From Pseudomonas capeferrum (GTDB lineage Bacteria > Pseudomonadota > Gammaproteobacteria > Pseudomonadales > Pseudomonadaceae), in the NCBI RefSeq assembly GCF_013523055.1, contig NZ_JAAMQM010000015.1, positions 118,465 to 182,464 on the forward strand: a stretch of DNA of 64,000 bases. The letters run 5' to 3'. A program made the translations under genes and the position numbers. Of the stretch, positions 15,911-23,828 are shown one piece after another; position 1 is the stretch's first letter; the number at the start of each line of letters is the position of its first letter. The notes below the pieces were generated by a model. It worked only from the letters and a program-made list of their open reading frames with translations, made no database searches and was not told where the DNA came from.

Positions 15911-16672
15911 GGTCGGCTTAAGGCCGAAGGATTCTGCTATACGACCGATGATGGTCTTGAGGTCACCTCGAATCTTTAGCGCTTTGAAGTCGATCTCTTC
16001 GACCGCCAGGCGCTCAAGGAACCTCCCCATGTCCGCGGCAATGCTTTCGGGCAACTCGATCACCTCTCCAGTCAGCAGGCCCGCGAGGGCCAAGACATCG
16101 TTCCGATGCTTCCTGACATTTCGTGAGTCGACCGCTTCTCCGTTCGCCTTGCGCTGAGACAAGTCGAGCCAGGCCTTAGCTTTGAAGGGGATGAGACGAT
16201 CAGCACTGATGTAGGTCAGCTCCTCGCGCTGATGGCGGCCGGATCGCAACAGCCCGTAATAGTCGTCATCGAGCAGGATTGCGCTCAAGCTCGAAACCGA
16301 TTCATCGGTGGGGATTGGGGTCAGTGTTGCGTTTTCTACATGCTCCAGGCCTTCAGGTGCACGAGAAAAGAGTTCGATCATGACCGGAAAGGTTTCATCG
16401 GAGGGATTCTGGAATCTGTAGAATACGGGCCTGTCACCGCCTCTTTGTTTGATCTCATAGCCTCCGGCTTTTATGAACTCCCAGAACCTGTTTACAAAAG
16501 AGGAGTCCAGAGCCTCAATCACGAGCACGATGTCTAGGTCTTTCGTGGCCCTGAAGCTCTCTCCCGCATCTTCCATCGCCAGAGCAGAGGCAACGCCACC
16601 GATCAGGACGTAGCTATCGCGGAAATCGCGAAAGTGCTTTGCGAACAAATCTAAACCCTTCACGCTAACCAA
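15905..16672 (-). CDS. AbiEii-like nucleotidyltransferase (toxin)
   Basis: A 255-residue protein with the DNA polymerase-beta-type nucleotidyltransferase signature: YVLIGGVASALAM, then the metal-binding pair in ATKDLDIVL, then a third acidic position in VMIELF. KAKAWLDL and RKHRNDVLAL further on are typical of AbiEii/AbiGii toxins, which transfer nucleotides to tRNA or other targets and cause abortive infection or plasmid maintenance. Its start overlaps the stop of the upstream HTH gene by 13 bases, so the pair is coupled. It is most likely a toxin-antitoxin or phage-defence module, called by family motif. Confidence 0.75.
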   Translation of the reverse strand: MVSVKGLDLFAKHFRDFRDSYVLIGGVASALAMEDAGESFRATKDLDIVLVIEALDSSFVNRFWEFIKAGGYEIKQRGGDRPVFYRFQNPSDETFPVMIELFSRAPEGLEHVENATLTPIPTDESVSSLSAILLDDDYYGLLRSGRHQREELTYISADRLIPFKAKAWLDLSQRKANGEAVDSRNVRKHRNDVLALAGLLTGEVIELPESIAADMGRFLERLAVEEIDFKALKIRGDLKTIIGRIAESFGLKPTL

Positions 16673-17679
16673 TTGACCTGCTCCTTAAGTTCATCCAGTG
16701 CAATCTGGATACGTTCGTCTGCGTTGTCTTCCAGGCTCAGAAACAGCGACGCTGCATCTGCTATGTATTCTCTTTCTGTGAGCGACGGATACGCCCAGAT
16801 CTCCACCCACTCTTCGATCGCGTCCACTGCCTCGATCACCTCGAACGCATGGTTCGCCAGCATGTTCTTGAACACATACTTGGTCATGCCCCATACGGCC
16901 TGCTTTGGCTCCGCCAGCATCGTGTACTTGGCTAGGGCAGTCTCTCCAGCGATGAACACGCCAGGCATCATGGGGAACGAATTGCGGGTAATACCTATTC
17001 TTTTTTTGACGGGGGACCGTAGGTGTTGCTTGGCCTTTTCGAACACCTCTGCAGGCGATCCGTTGAAAGCGTAGGTCTTCCAGGGAAGGTCGCTTTTAGC
17101 CGGTGTAATTACGCCCAGCGATGTCAGTTGATCCACTGCCTTCGAGAGGGTCACGCGGCTGTAGCCGAGATCGCCGAGGAGAGCGTTCGTGGTGAAGTAG
17201 GCTTCGTCGGCTATCCCGGCATAGAGGCACGAGAGAAGCATGGCTTGGGCCGCGGGGAGGAGGGCGGCTAACTCGCTCTGCTCTCGCCGCTGACGGAAGC
17301 TTTCACGCAGGTCCAGCGCCAACTCCGGTATGAACATCTGGAAGCTGGGCTGGATAAAATTGACCTGGTGCATGATCAGGCTGCGGCGGTCTGGAATCGA
17401 CAAGGACCAGCAGACGTACACCACTACCTGGTTGGTGACGTTGCGCACCAGCTCGATGTGCTTCTGTAGCTTCACGATGCCTGGGTACGCAACATCATCA
17501 CGGGAAACCAGCAGCATCATGTTGAGCGGCGAACTGTTCCCCATTGGGATGCTCAGCTCGTAGGTCTTGTAGCTGTCTCGGATGGTGTACGGGACCCGGA
17601 GTGGCACCGGTGTCATCTGCGCTGCCACACCTAAAATGGACTCAATGTAGGCCTTAGCTTCTTCGTGTAAATTCGGCAT
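16660..17679 (-). CDS. HTH partner of the nucleotidyltransferase (antitoxin/regulator)
   Basis: A 339-residue protein. The middle region (about residues 165-205: TNALLGDLGYSRVTLSKAVDQLTSLGVITP) is a winged helix-turn-helix of the MarR/AbiEi type. The N-terminal part is a soluble domain with VVVYVCWSLSIPDRRSL. It sits directly upstream of and overlaps the AbiEii-like gene, as AbiEi antitoxins do. The palindrome at 17712, 33 bp before its start, is a likely autoregulatory operator. It is longer than typical AbiEi (about 200-270), so it may be a variant. Confidence 0.6.
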   Translation of the reverse strand: MPNLHEEAKAYIESILGVAAQMTPVPLRVPYTIRDSYKTYELSIPMGNSSPLNMMLLVSRDDVAYPGIVKLQKHIELVRNVTNQVVVYVCWSLSIPDRRSLIMHQVNFIQPSFQMFIPELALDLRESFRQRREQSELAALLPAAQAMLLSCLYAGIADEAYFTTNALLGDLGYSRVTLSKAVDQLTSLGVITPAKSDLPWKTYAFNGSPAEVFEKAKQHLRSPVKKRIGITRNSFPMMPGVFIAGETALAKYTMLAEPKQAVWGMTKYVFKNMLANHAFEVIEAVDAIEEWVEIWAYPSLTEREYIADAASLFLSLEDNADERIQIALDELKEQVNWLA

Positions 17680-17711
17680 GCTCTGGCCTCTTGTTAACTA
17701 CTTTTTTTCAC

Positions 17712-17732
17712 TGTAAACCACAGTGGTTTACA
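17712..17732 (-). promoter_or_regulatory. Operator palindrome of the toxin-antitoxin pair
   Basis: TGTAAACCAC-A-GTGGTTTACA is a perfect 10-bp inverted repeat around one A. It lies 33 bp upstream of the HTH gene start. GTTAAC sequences flank it on both sides. This is the expected position for autoregulation by the HTH protein. Confidence 0.7.
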
Positions 17733-17811
17733 AGTCAAAAATGAGGTTAACAGGCCAGTGATTACGGGGCTTGCAGCCAAGTCGTGCCCCTCGGTAGTGG
17801 CTTCTATTCGT

Positions 17812-17848
17812 CACACTCTACACTGTGCACTGCACAGTGTAGAGTGTG
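17812..17848. repeat. Perfect 37-nt palindrome
   Basis: Two 18-nt arms (17812-17829 and 17831-17848) are exact inverse complements around a single C. The arm reads CACACTCTACACTGTGCA. There is no T-tract. It lies in the intergenic region between the divergent toxin pair and the small gene at 18072. It may be a dimer-of-dimers operator, a cruciform site or a recombination site. Confidence 0.75.
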
Positions 17849-18071
17849 CGACTGGAGCAGTACCTCCTAGCGACCACGCATGACAATCGCCGGCACGCCG
17901 GATAGCAACCAGTTACTCATGCAGTGTGAGCTGATATAGATCTCGAAAGAGATTTGCGAAAACGGCATGAAACGAATTAACTATAATAAGTCATGATTGA
18001 TTGACATATTAGGCTACATATCTTCTCCCTGGTTACGATGTGAGTGTATCGCGTTTGGGGGGGATGAGTTC

Positions 18072-18191
18072 ATGGCCAAAACAGTCGCCGGCGGAAAAAA
18101 AGCTGCAAAAGAGCTTGCAGCTGCTGAGATCCTTGATCAAGTGAGAACGCGAACTAAGCGTCAAGGCAGCGTTGCCGAAACTATGGAGTGA
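18072..18191 (+). CDS. Small basic protein
   Basis: A 39-residue protein starting MAKTVAGGKKAAKELAAAEI. A GGGGATGAG ribosome-binding site precedes the ATG by five bases. It is Lys/Ala-rich and helical, like many short DNA-associated proteins. Function unknown. Confidence 0.4.
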   Translation: MAKTVAGGKKAAKELAAAEILDQVRTRTKRQGSVAETME

Positions 18192-18198
18192 GCGACCA

Positions 18199-18414
18199 AT
18201 GGGCATCGTGCATGAAGGATTAGAGGGTTTCGAGCTGGTTTACAGTGTGCAGATCGACAGCGGCCAGATGCTTGAGCTGCTGGTGGACGAGGTCGACTCA
18301 GGGGACTGCGTATGGCAAACCACCCTTGCGAGCGGGCAGGTTCTGACCCGTTCCGATCGCTATGAAGATCAAGCCCGGTGTTTGCGTGACGGTCTGAACA
18401 GGGTCTTGAAATAG
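18199..18414 (+). CDS. Small hypothetical protein
   Basis: A 71-residue protein starting MGIVHEGLEGFELVYSVQID with a mixed alpha/beta pattern. It starts 7 bases after the preceding stop. No family is recognised. Confidence 0.55.
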   Translation: MGIVHEGLEGFELVYSVQIDSGQMLELLVDEVDSGDCVWQTTLASGQVLTRSDRYEDQARCLRDGLNRVLK

Positions 18415-18440
18415 GAGCAATCACCAGGTGCTTCCAAGCG

Positions 18441-18456
18441 CAGCCATCGAGCTGGG
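18441..18456 (+). repeat. Leader hairpin CAGC-CATCGA-GCTG, copy 2
   Basis: The 16-mer CAGCCATCGAGCTGGG is the same as in copies at 12657 and 26670. It lies 76 bp before the start of the next gene. Confidence 0.5.
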
Positions 18457-18532
18457 CTCTCTGGTTGTTGAGGTTGCAAATTCAGATGCTGCTGTAGCGT
18501 GTAGGCAGCGCGGGCAATCGAGTGGACGAGCG

Positions 18533-19300
18533 ATGGATCTGAATAAAATTGTTGCACAACAGGTGGCACGAGCCGAGGCCTTAATCGCTGTTTACCTTGG
18601 TTTGTACGCCGGCAGCATCGACCTCGCCGACTTCAACCCAGGCTCGGTTAAACGGGCAGGGCCAGAGTTCAAACGTTGCGTGCAGCTGATCCAGGATCTC
18701 GCTGCCATGCCGGTGGTGAGTCAGACGACAGTCCGCAAGATGGTGGCCGCAGTGGATAGACTTGCCGGTATGGTCCGGGCACCGCAGATGATGGCGCCAA
18801 CACGCGCTCTTTGGGCTATTGAGGATAGGATTCGTCGCACTCCGCTGGCGCTGGTGCGCCATCTGGCCGCAATTGCAGGGGCCGTAGGAGCGGGTGTCTG
18901 GGGGACTATCGACAGGAGTGCAGAAGCGGAAATCGGCGTGGCTCTCGCCGGGGCACTCGTGATGTTGTCTTTTGGCTGCAGCCTGAGCCATCTCCGAGAT
19001 CCTGATCACACTGTTCCGAAAGGGCTGCTGGCGTTCCTGGCCGTAGGAGCACTGGTGCTCGTGACGAAGGGCGTCCTGTTCACATTCCTGATCTTCGGCG
19101 TTATCTCTGCGGGTTTTTTCATCCGTGATATTGCGGTGTGGTGCTCCAAATCGCAGACGGGCGCAGCAGTTACGCGCAATCGTGATGATGAGCTGTTCGG
19201 GGATAAGGGCCAAATCTTCACGGTAGAGGAGCTGTACGACATTAGCGGGGGTCCCGGCCCTGCGCATAGCGAATATGGCCTTGCCAAGGACGATGATTGA
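18533..19300 (+). CDS. Membrane protein
   Basis: A 255-residue protein. Residues about 1-95 are soluble and helical; four hydrophobic helices span about residues 95-210, and a 45-residue acidic cytosolic tail follows. GGACGAG precedes ATG 18533, and the hydrophilic N-terminus fits. An in-frame ATG at 18428 lies upstream of the leader hairpin and is less likely. No family is recognised. Confidence 0.65.
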   Translation: MDLNKIVAQQVARAEALIAVYLGLYAGSIDLADFNPGSVKRAGPEFKRCVQLIQDLAAMPVVSQTTVRKMVAAVDRLAGMVRAPQMMAPTRALWAIEDRIRRTPLALVRHLAAIAGAVGAGVWGTIDRSAEAEIGVALAGALVMLSFGCSLSHLRDPDHTVPKGLLAFLAVGALVLVTKGVLFTFLIFGVISAGFFIRDIAVWCSKSQTGAAVTRNRDDELFGDKGQIFTVEELYDISGGPGPAHSEYGLAKDDD

Positions 19301-19386
19301 CCGACGTCCCTTGGTTGCAGAGTGGGCGAGCCGGGGCGCCTGCGAGAATGTGTGGCAGCCGCTTGAATAGTGATGAGCTTCATAAA

Positions 19387-19422
19387 GCTCGGTCTCGATT
19401 AGTCTGGGAGTCGAGACCGAGC
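19387..19422. terminator. Bidirectional terminator hairpin
   Basis: GCTCGGTCTCGA (19387-19398) and TCGAGACCGAGC (19411-19422) form a perfect 12-bp stem between the convergent genes ending at 19300 and 19441. Confidence 0.75.
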
Positions 19423-19440
19423 GGGTAAACCGATCCGTGT

Positions 19441-19842
19441 TTACTTGCCTTCTCCGTTTGCACGGGCGAGCTGTGCAATGTCCAGTGGTGAACCTTCAGC
19501 GAACCCGGCCGGCTGGTAGCACCAGTCTACGACCCAGTCCCGAACATTGCGGCGGGTGAGGGGGCCGTACGCTCGCTTTACGGCCTTGAGGCTGATCAGT
19601 CCGCAAATGGGGTTGATGATCCAAAAGCCGATGTGCTTGGCGCAGAGAAAATAGGCTGCGGCGTAAAAAATTGCTGACGCGATGTTCCCGTACATCTCCC
19701 GGATTTGAACCATTGGGTAGTAGAACGCAGCTATCGTTGCCAATGCGCAAATCATCACGAGGTGCCACTGGTTCCAGAGCTTAAAAGCCACAAAGCCGGT
19801 AATCCACCACTGTTGCCGCTTGTTCATGTCGTCCCATTTCAT
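19441..19842 (-). CDS. Membrane protein
   Basis: A 133-residue protein with two to three hydrophobic helices (about residues 25-48, 52-72 and 75-90), Trp-rich near both ends. AAGAGAA precedes the ATG on the minus strand. It is one of few minus-strand genes in this region and is divergent from the membrane-protein operon at 19969. Not recognised. Confidence 0.6.
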   Translation of the reverse strand: MKWDDMNKRQQWWITGFVAFKLWNQWHLVMICALATIAAFYYPMVQIREMYGNIASAIFYAAAYFLCAKHIGFWIINPICGLISLKAVKRAYGPLTRRNVRDWVVDWCYQPAGFAEGSPLDIAQLARANGEGK

Positions 19843-19909
19843 TTCTCTTTGGTGTCCTTTTGTCTAAGGCCTAGCGGCCAGGACGCAGGATCATATCAAT
19901 ACTGGTGTC

Positions 19910-19927
19910 TTATCTGTACGCGTTATG
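19910..19927 (+). promoter_or_regulatory. Family B motif, copy 1
   Basis: TTATCTGTACGCGTTATG matches the consensus TTAY-N3-TACGYGTTAYG. It lies 41 bp before the GTG start at 19969. Confidence 0.65.
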
Positions 19928-19968
19928 TGGTATTTTCTCTCCGGACAGAAATCCATGTGGGGTGATCC

Positions 19969-20271
19969 GTGGCGACTACAGAAAATAGGATTCGAAAACG
20001 AACGATTTACTGGGGAGTAGCGTTGCTCGCCCTGGTTGGTGGGCCGATGGCCTACAAAGGCCTTGGTTTGAGCAACCTGAGGACTGGATACTCCTCTGCG
20101 ACGCCTGAAGAAATTCAGGCGGTGACCATGGATTCAAAATGCGCGACTCGGCTGCTGGTGAATGCCAACCGAAGCGCGCAGGAAATCCGGGTTAGGGATC
20201 TGGACAGGGTCAAGGAGCGCTGCGCGCTAGTTGATCGTCAGTCTGCAGCGTTCGAGGGGGCGGCACCATGA
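19969..20271 (+). CDS. Single-pass membrane protein
   Basis: A 100-residue protein starting with GTG after GGGGTGAT. One hydrophobic helix lies at about residues 13-32; the remainder is likely outside the membrane. It contains two Cys residues. It is the first gene of a three-gene operon with overlapping starts. Not recognised. Confidence 0.65.
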   Translation: MATTENRIRKRTIYWGVALLALVGGPMAYKGLGLSNLRTGYSSATPEEIQAVTMDSKCATRLLVNANRSAQEIRVRDLDRVKERCALVDRQSAAFEGAAP

Positions 20272-20570
20272 TTACGCCCTGCCGGCAGCCCACCACAAAT
20301 CAGATTCGTCGCAACTATGTAGTTGGCACCGTCTGCATCGCAGCTTTTACAGCGAGCTCGTTCGCATATACGTTGCCCGGCCTCACCGCAAAGGCTGCAT
20401 CGTTTGTGGTTGGGTACTGGGCAGCACTGCCGTTTGTACACCTAGCTACAGGGCATGGGTTTGGATTCAAGAAAAAGCGGGCAGCAGCCTCAGGCGTAGA
20501 TGGCCAGGAATGCTGTGACGCTGGTCGCGCAGATGCGGGACCCTCCCAAGCGAAGGATGAGTCAATATGA
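20268..20570 (+). CDS. Membrane protein
   Basis: A 100-residue protein with two hydrophobic helices (about residues 17-40 and 42-62) followed by a basic, then acidic tail. The ATG overlaps the preceding stop, and the stop overlaps the next ATG. Not recognised. Confidence 0.65.
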   Translation: MITPCRQPTTNQIRRNYVVGTVCIAAFTASSFAYTLPGLTAKAASFVVGYWAALPFVHLATGHGFGFKKKRAAASGVDGQECCDAGRADAGPSQAKDESI

Positions 20571-20941
20571 AAAGAAAACTCAAAAATGATGCACCTGGGT
20601 GGAAGACAAACTGGCTCGGTGTCTGTGAGCGTCCCCGCTTCTTCACTATCGTCACGCTCAAAGCGCTGACGATGTTTGTTTTGCTAACTATTTTGAGCCT
20701 ATTACGCTCCGCAGCAGTGTTAGTAGTGCTTTTGCTACTGGTTTCAGGTATTGGCAAGATTTTCAATTCGGCTGAGTCGTTCTACCCACAAAGTTTGGCG
20801 GTCTTAGAGGGACCGTCGGACTATTTCGTGCTGACAGTCATGTGTTTGATCTGGCATGGGATGGTTTGTGATGTATTTTCTGTGCTCCGAAAGTGGCGTC
20901 AAAAGAGAAGTCGTAGTCGGAACGAAATTAAAATGAGCTGA
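20567..20941 (+). CDS. Membrane protein
   Basis: A 124-residue protein with two hydrophobic helices (about residues 30-62 and 83-102) and a very basic C-terminus (RKWRQKRSRSRNEIK). Its start overlaps the preceding stop; it ends the small operon driven by the family B motif. Not recognised. Confidence 0.65.
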   Translation: MKRKLKNDAPGWKTNWLGVCERPRFFTIVTLKALTMFVLLTILSLLRSAAVLVVLLLLVSGIGKIFNSAESFYPQSLAVLEGPSDYFVLTVMCLIWHGMVCDVFSVLRKWRQKRSRSRNEIKMS

Positions 20942-21080
20942 CCTCGGGGCCTGAGCGCTCGATGGGCGGGGAGGGGGCCGAATCGGTAGTGAATCTCGCG
21001 CCCTTTTCAGTCAGTATTCGGCGGGGTTGCCGGCTGAGGATGCTGGGCCCCCAAGAGAGCGGCACCAGGAGCTGAGACAC

Positions 21081-21599
21081 TTGAATACCCAGAAGTTACT
21101 CCGTCACTACGAGGCTGCGATCATCGCTGCACCTCGGCGTGTACTGGCTGGCGACACCAGCTGGAAAAAGGACATCACACGTGACGCAGGGGTCTACGTG
21201 ATTTGGAAGGGAAAAACCCCAGTGTACGTGGGTGAGAGTTCGGCACTTCGCGCCAGGATGAGAGACCTAACGAATTTTAAAAATCATTCATTCGCCAAAA
21301 AAACCTGCGCTTTGTTTGGCCTTTGCGCCAGCGACAAAAAGGGCTTGGTCAGCACATATTCGAGCAACTACGAGCTGTCCTTCTGCGCAATCCCGTTTGG
21401 GAGAAAGGAAGTCGAGGAGTACTTGATCTTGCGCTGGCGATCAACCCTGTCGAACAAAGAGACAGCACGGCTGCTGGCAGGGCCCCAGTACAGTTGGGTC
21501 GTGCCCGCGGCTACCTTCGAGACCGAGACCGGCATAACTGCGGACATCCAGGAGCTGCTGGGCAGCCATGCAAAAGAGCTCGATGGCGAATTGGCGTAA
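21081..21599 (+). CDS. GIY-YIG nuclease-like protein
   Basis: A protein of about 172 residues. GVYVIWKGKTPVYVGESSALRARM near residue 40 matches the GIY-YIG core, with GVY in place of GIY, YVG in place of YIG, and a downstream Arg. The catalytic Glu may be in KEVEEYLI. I chose TTG 21081 because AGGAG precedes it by nine bases; a TTG at 21027 would add 18 residues. It may be a homing, repair or restriction-type nuclease; the role is unknown. Confidence 0.6.
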   Translation: MNTQKLLRHYEAAIIAAPRRVLAGDTSWKKDITRDAGVYVIWKGKTPVYVGESSALRARMRDLTNFKNHSFAKKTCALFGLCASDKKGLVSTYSSNYELSFCAIPFGRKEVEEYLILRWRSTLSNKETARLLAGPQYSWVVPAATFETETGITADIQELLGSHAKELDGELA

Positions 21600-21740
21600 G
21601 AGCTATTGACCCTCCCTTGTTCTGTATTTTCGGCAGTCATGAAGGTCTCATGGTTTCGCTGAAATCATAGGATATTCAGTGCTTTACACTTCGCCCCACT
21701 GACCCTCCATGTCGTTTGACATTCAGTAAATCTTTCAGGA

Positions 21741-21758
21741 TTATAGTTACGTGTTACG
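21741..21758 (+). promoter_or_regulatory. Family B motif, copy 2
   Basis: TTATAGTTACGTGTTACG fits the family consensus. A small hairpin (ACGGCCTTTCGGCCGT) follows immediately. It lies 72 bp before ATG 21831. Confidence 0.6.
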
Positions 21759-21830
21759 GCCTTTCGGCCGTTATCCGCGACTGTGCATGTCAGCTCAGGC
21801 GTTGTCATGGCCCCATCCTGGAGAGTTTGA

Positions 21831-22085
21831 ATGTCGATCCCAACACCGAGTGCCGAAACTTCAGGCCAGGCCGGCAATGATGCTTGCCTGGAGGCGGCGT
21901 TGCAGGAATTCCGCGATAAGATCCAGGCCGCTACTGGTCGAGCAGTGCTCCCGCTTGAGTTGGCGGCATTTCGCGCCCAAGTCGCTACTTGCATCGCTCA
22001 TCGGCAGCCGCGGCTCGTGCAGCTGGGCCTTTGCGACTTTCAAACCCGCTCCGGCCGGGCAACCATGATCGAAGTTACGTTCTGA
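21831..22085 (+). CDS. Small hypothetical protein
   Basis: An 84-residue helical protein starting MSIPTPSAETSGQAGND, with GGAGAG before the ATG. It has no membrane segment. A 163-bp gap follows in which I see nothing specific before the first dnaB gene. Confidence 0.55.
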   Translation: MSIPTPSAETSGQAGNDACLEAALQEFRDKIQAATGRAVLPLELAAFRAQVATCIAHRQPRLVQLGLCDFQTRSGRATMIEVTF

Positions 22086-22248
22086 TCCGGCCGGCCACCC
22101 AGCGCGTGGTAGTTGCGTTCTAGGCCCCCAAACAACGAACATCGTGACCGAAACCCAGCTGTCAGCCGCAGACCAGGACCTCCAATAGGGGCTCATTGCC
22201 GCTGGCGGCTTGATCCAACCCAGCATTTTCACCAGTAAGGCCTGAGGC

Positions 22249-23778
22249 TTGAACGACCATATCCATCTAGCAGCTGAATACGAACAGCCCCCTAACCGGG
22301 AGCTGCCGCATTCTGTTGAAGCCGAGCAGGCCATTCTAGGCGGATTGCTGAATGACCCGCGTGCCTGGGTCCGAGTCTCTGACCTGGTCGTCGTATCTGA
22401 TTTTTTCCGCGCTGACCATAGGCTCATTTTCAAGGCTATTGCCAGGCTGCTTGAAGAGGGGCAGGCGCTTGATGTCGTCACGGCACAGGAGGCCTTAGAG
22501 CGTGCAGGTGAGCTCTCCAATGCAGGTGGCTTGGCCTATCTGAAAGAGCTTTCCGATAACACCCCGTCCGTCGCCAACATCGCGTCCTTTGCTCGCGTAG
22601 TCAGCGAGCGTTCGCAGTTCCGGAAGATCATCGGTGTGTGCGAGGAGATCGAGCAGAGCGCCAACTCTCCAGCCGGCCGCTCCGCCGAAGATCTGGTGCA
22701 TGATGCCGAAGCGAAAATGCTGTCTGTGGCCGGTCAACGGCCGAAGGAGGGCGGTCCGGTTGGCATCGAAACCCTGCTCAGGAAGGCCGTCGAGAAGATC
22801 GAAACCGCCCATGAGTCAGGGCTTGAGTCGCTGGGCCAATCGACAGGTTTCGTCGACCTCGATAGCAAACTGAGCCTGTTGCGTCCTGCTGACCTGGTCA
22901 TCGTGGCCGGCCGGCCATCCATGGGCAAAACCACTTTTGCCATGAACATTGTGGAAGAGGCCGTTCTGCGGTCGGAAAAAGTGGTCGTGGTCTACTCCAT
23001 GGAGATGCCTGGCGATGCCCTGCTAACGCGCATGCTCTCCTCGATGGGTAGCATTGACCAGTCGCGAGTCCGATCCGGGAAGCTGTTGAACGAGGACTGG
23101 ACCAAGCTGACCAAGGCTGCCAACGCGCTCAACAAGAACGATCGCTTCTTCATTGACGACACGCCGGCGCTGAGCCCTTCGGAGATGCGTAGCCGCACGC
23201 GGAGGCTTCGGCGTGTGCACGGCGAGATAGGCCTGATCATGGTGGATTACCTGCAACTGATGCAGATCCCCGGATACGGCGGTCTCAACCGGACCAACGA
23301 GATTTCGGCCATCTCCAGGTCACTCAAGGCTTTGGCCAAGGAATTTGATTGCCCCGTGATTGCTCTCTCGCAGCTCAATCGCTCGGTGGAACAGCGCAAG
23401 GATAAGCGCCCGGTGAACTCCGATCTGCGCGAGTCCGGCGCCATCGAGCAAGACGCTGATGTGATCATGTTTGTGTACCGGGATGAGGTGTACAACCCCG
23501 ACTCCCGGTTTGCTGGCACCGCCGAGATCATCATCGGCAAGCAGCGAGAAGGCCCCACCGGTTTCGTCCGGCTCGGCTTCGAGGGGCGATACACACGCTT
23601 CGTCAATTTGGAGCCGGGTACCCACGACTTCACCGATCAAGAAATGGGGGTTGAGAGAATTGACCCCAATCCGCGACTTGGCCGTATGCCTGTCCAGAAG
23701 CTCGTAGAAGGGGCTGCGAAGAAGGTTGAGGGGAAGGGCAGGGGGCGGCGCCGAAAAGGCGTGAGAAAGCCCCCGTGA
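22249..23778 (+). CDS. dnaB: DnaB-like replicative helicase, copy 1
   Basis: A 509-residue hexameric 5'-3' DNA helicase that unwinds DNA at forks and recruits primase. The N-terminal primase-interaction domain covers about residues 15-160 (HSVEAEQAILGGLL). The RecA-like domain has Walker A GRPSMGKTT (Lys at about 227) and Walker B MVDYLQLM, with LSQLNRSVEQR and QDADVIMFVYRDE following. The start is TTG 22249 after GGCCTGAGG. Compared with copy 2 it has an extra basic C-terminal tail (GKGRGRRRKGVRKPP) of about 40 residues. The catalytic motifs are intact. A second dnaB lies 50 bp downstream. Confidence 0.9.
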   Translation: MNDHIHLAAEYEQPPNRELPHSVEAEQAILGGLLNDPRAWVRVSDLVVVSDFFRADHRLIFKAIARLLEEGQALDVVTAQEALERAGELSNAGGLAYLKELSDNTPSVANIASFARVVSERSQFRKIIGVCEEIEQSANSPAGRSAEDLVHDAEAKMLSVAGQRPKEGGPVGIETLLRKAVEKIETAHESGLESLGQSTGFVDLDSKLSLLRPADLVIVAGRPSMGKTTFAMNIVEEAVLRSEKVVVVYSMEMPGDALLTRMLSSMGSIDQSRVRSGKLLNEDWTKLTKAANALNKNDRFFIDDTPALSPSEMRSRTRRLRRVHGEIGLIMVDYLQLMQIPGYGGLNRTNEISAISRSLKALAKEFDCPVIALSQLNRSVEQRKDKRPVNSDLRESGAIEQDADVIMFVYRDEVYNPDSRFAGTAEIIIGKQREGPTGFVRLGFEGRYTRFVNLEPGTHDFTDQEMGVERIDPNPRLGRMPVQKLVEGAAKKVEGKGRGRRRKGVRKPP

Positions 23779-23828
23779 AGCCTCCTGTTACCACTCCACT
23801 CGATAGCGCCCCCAACTGACGGAATCAG

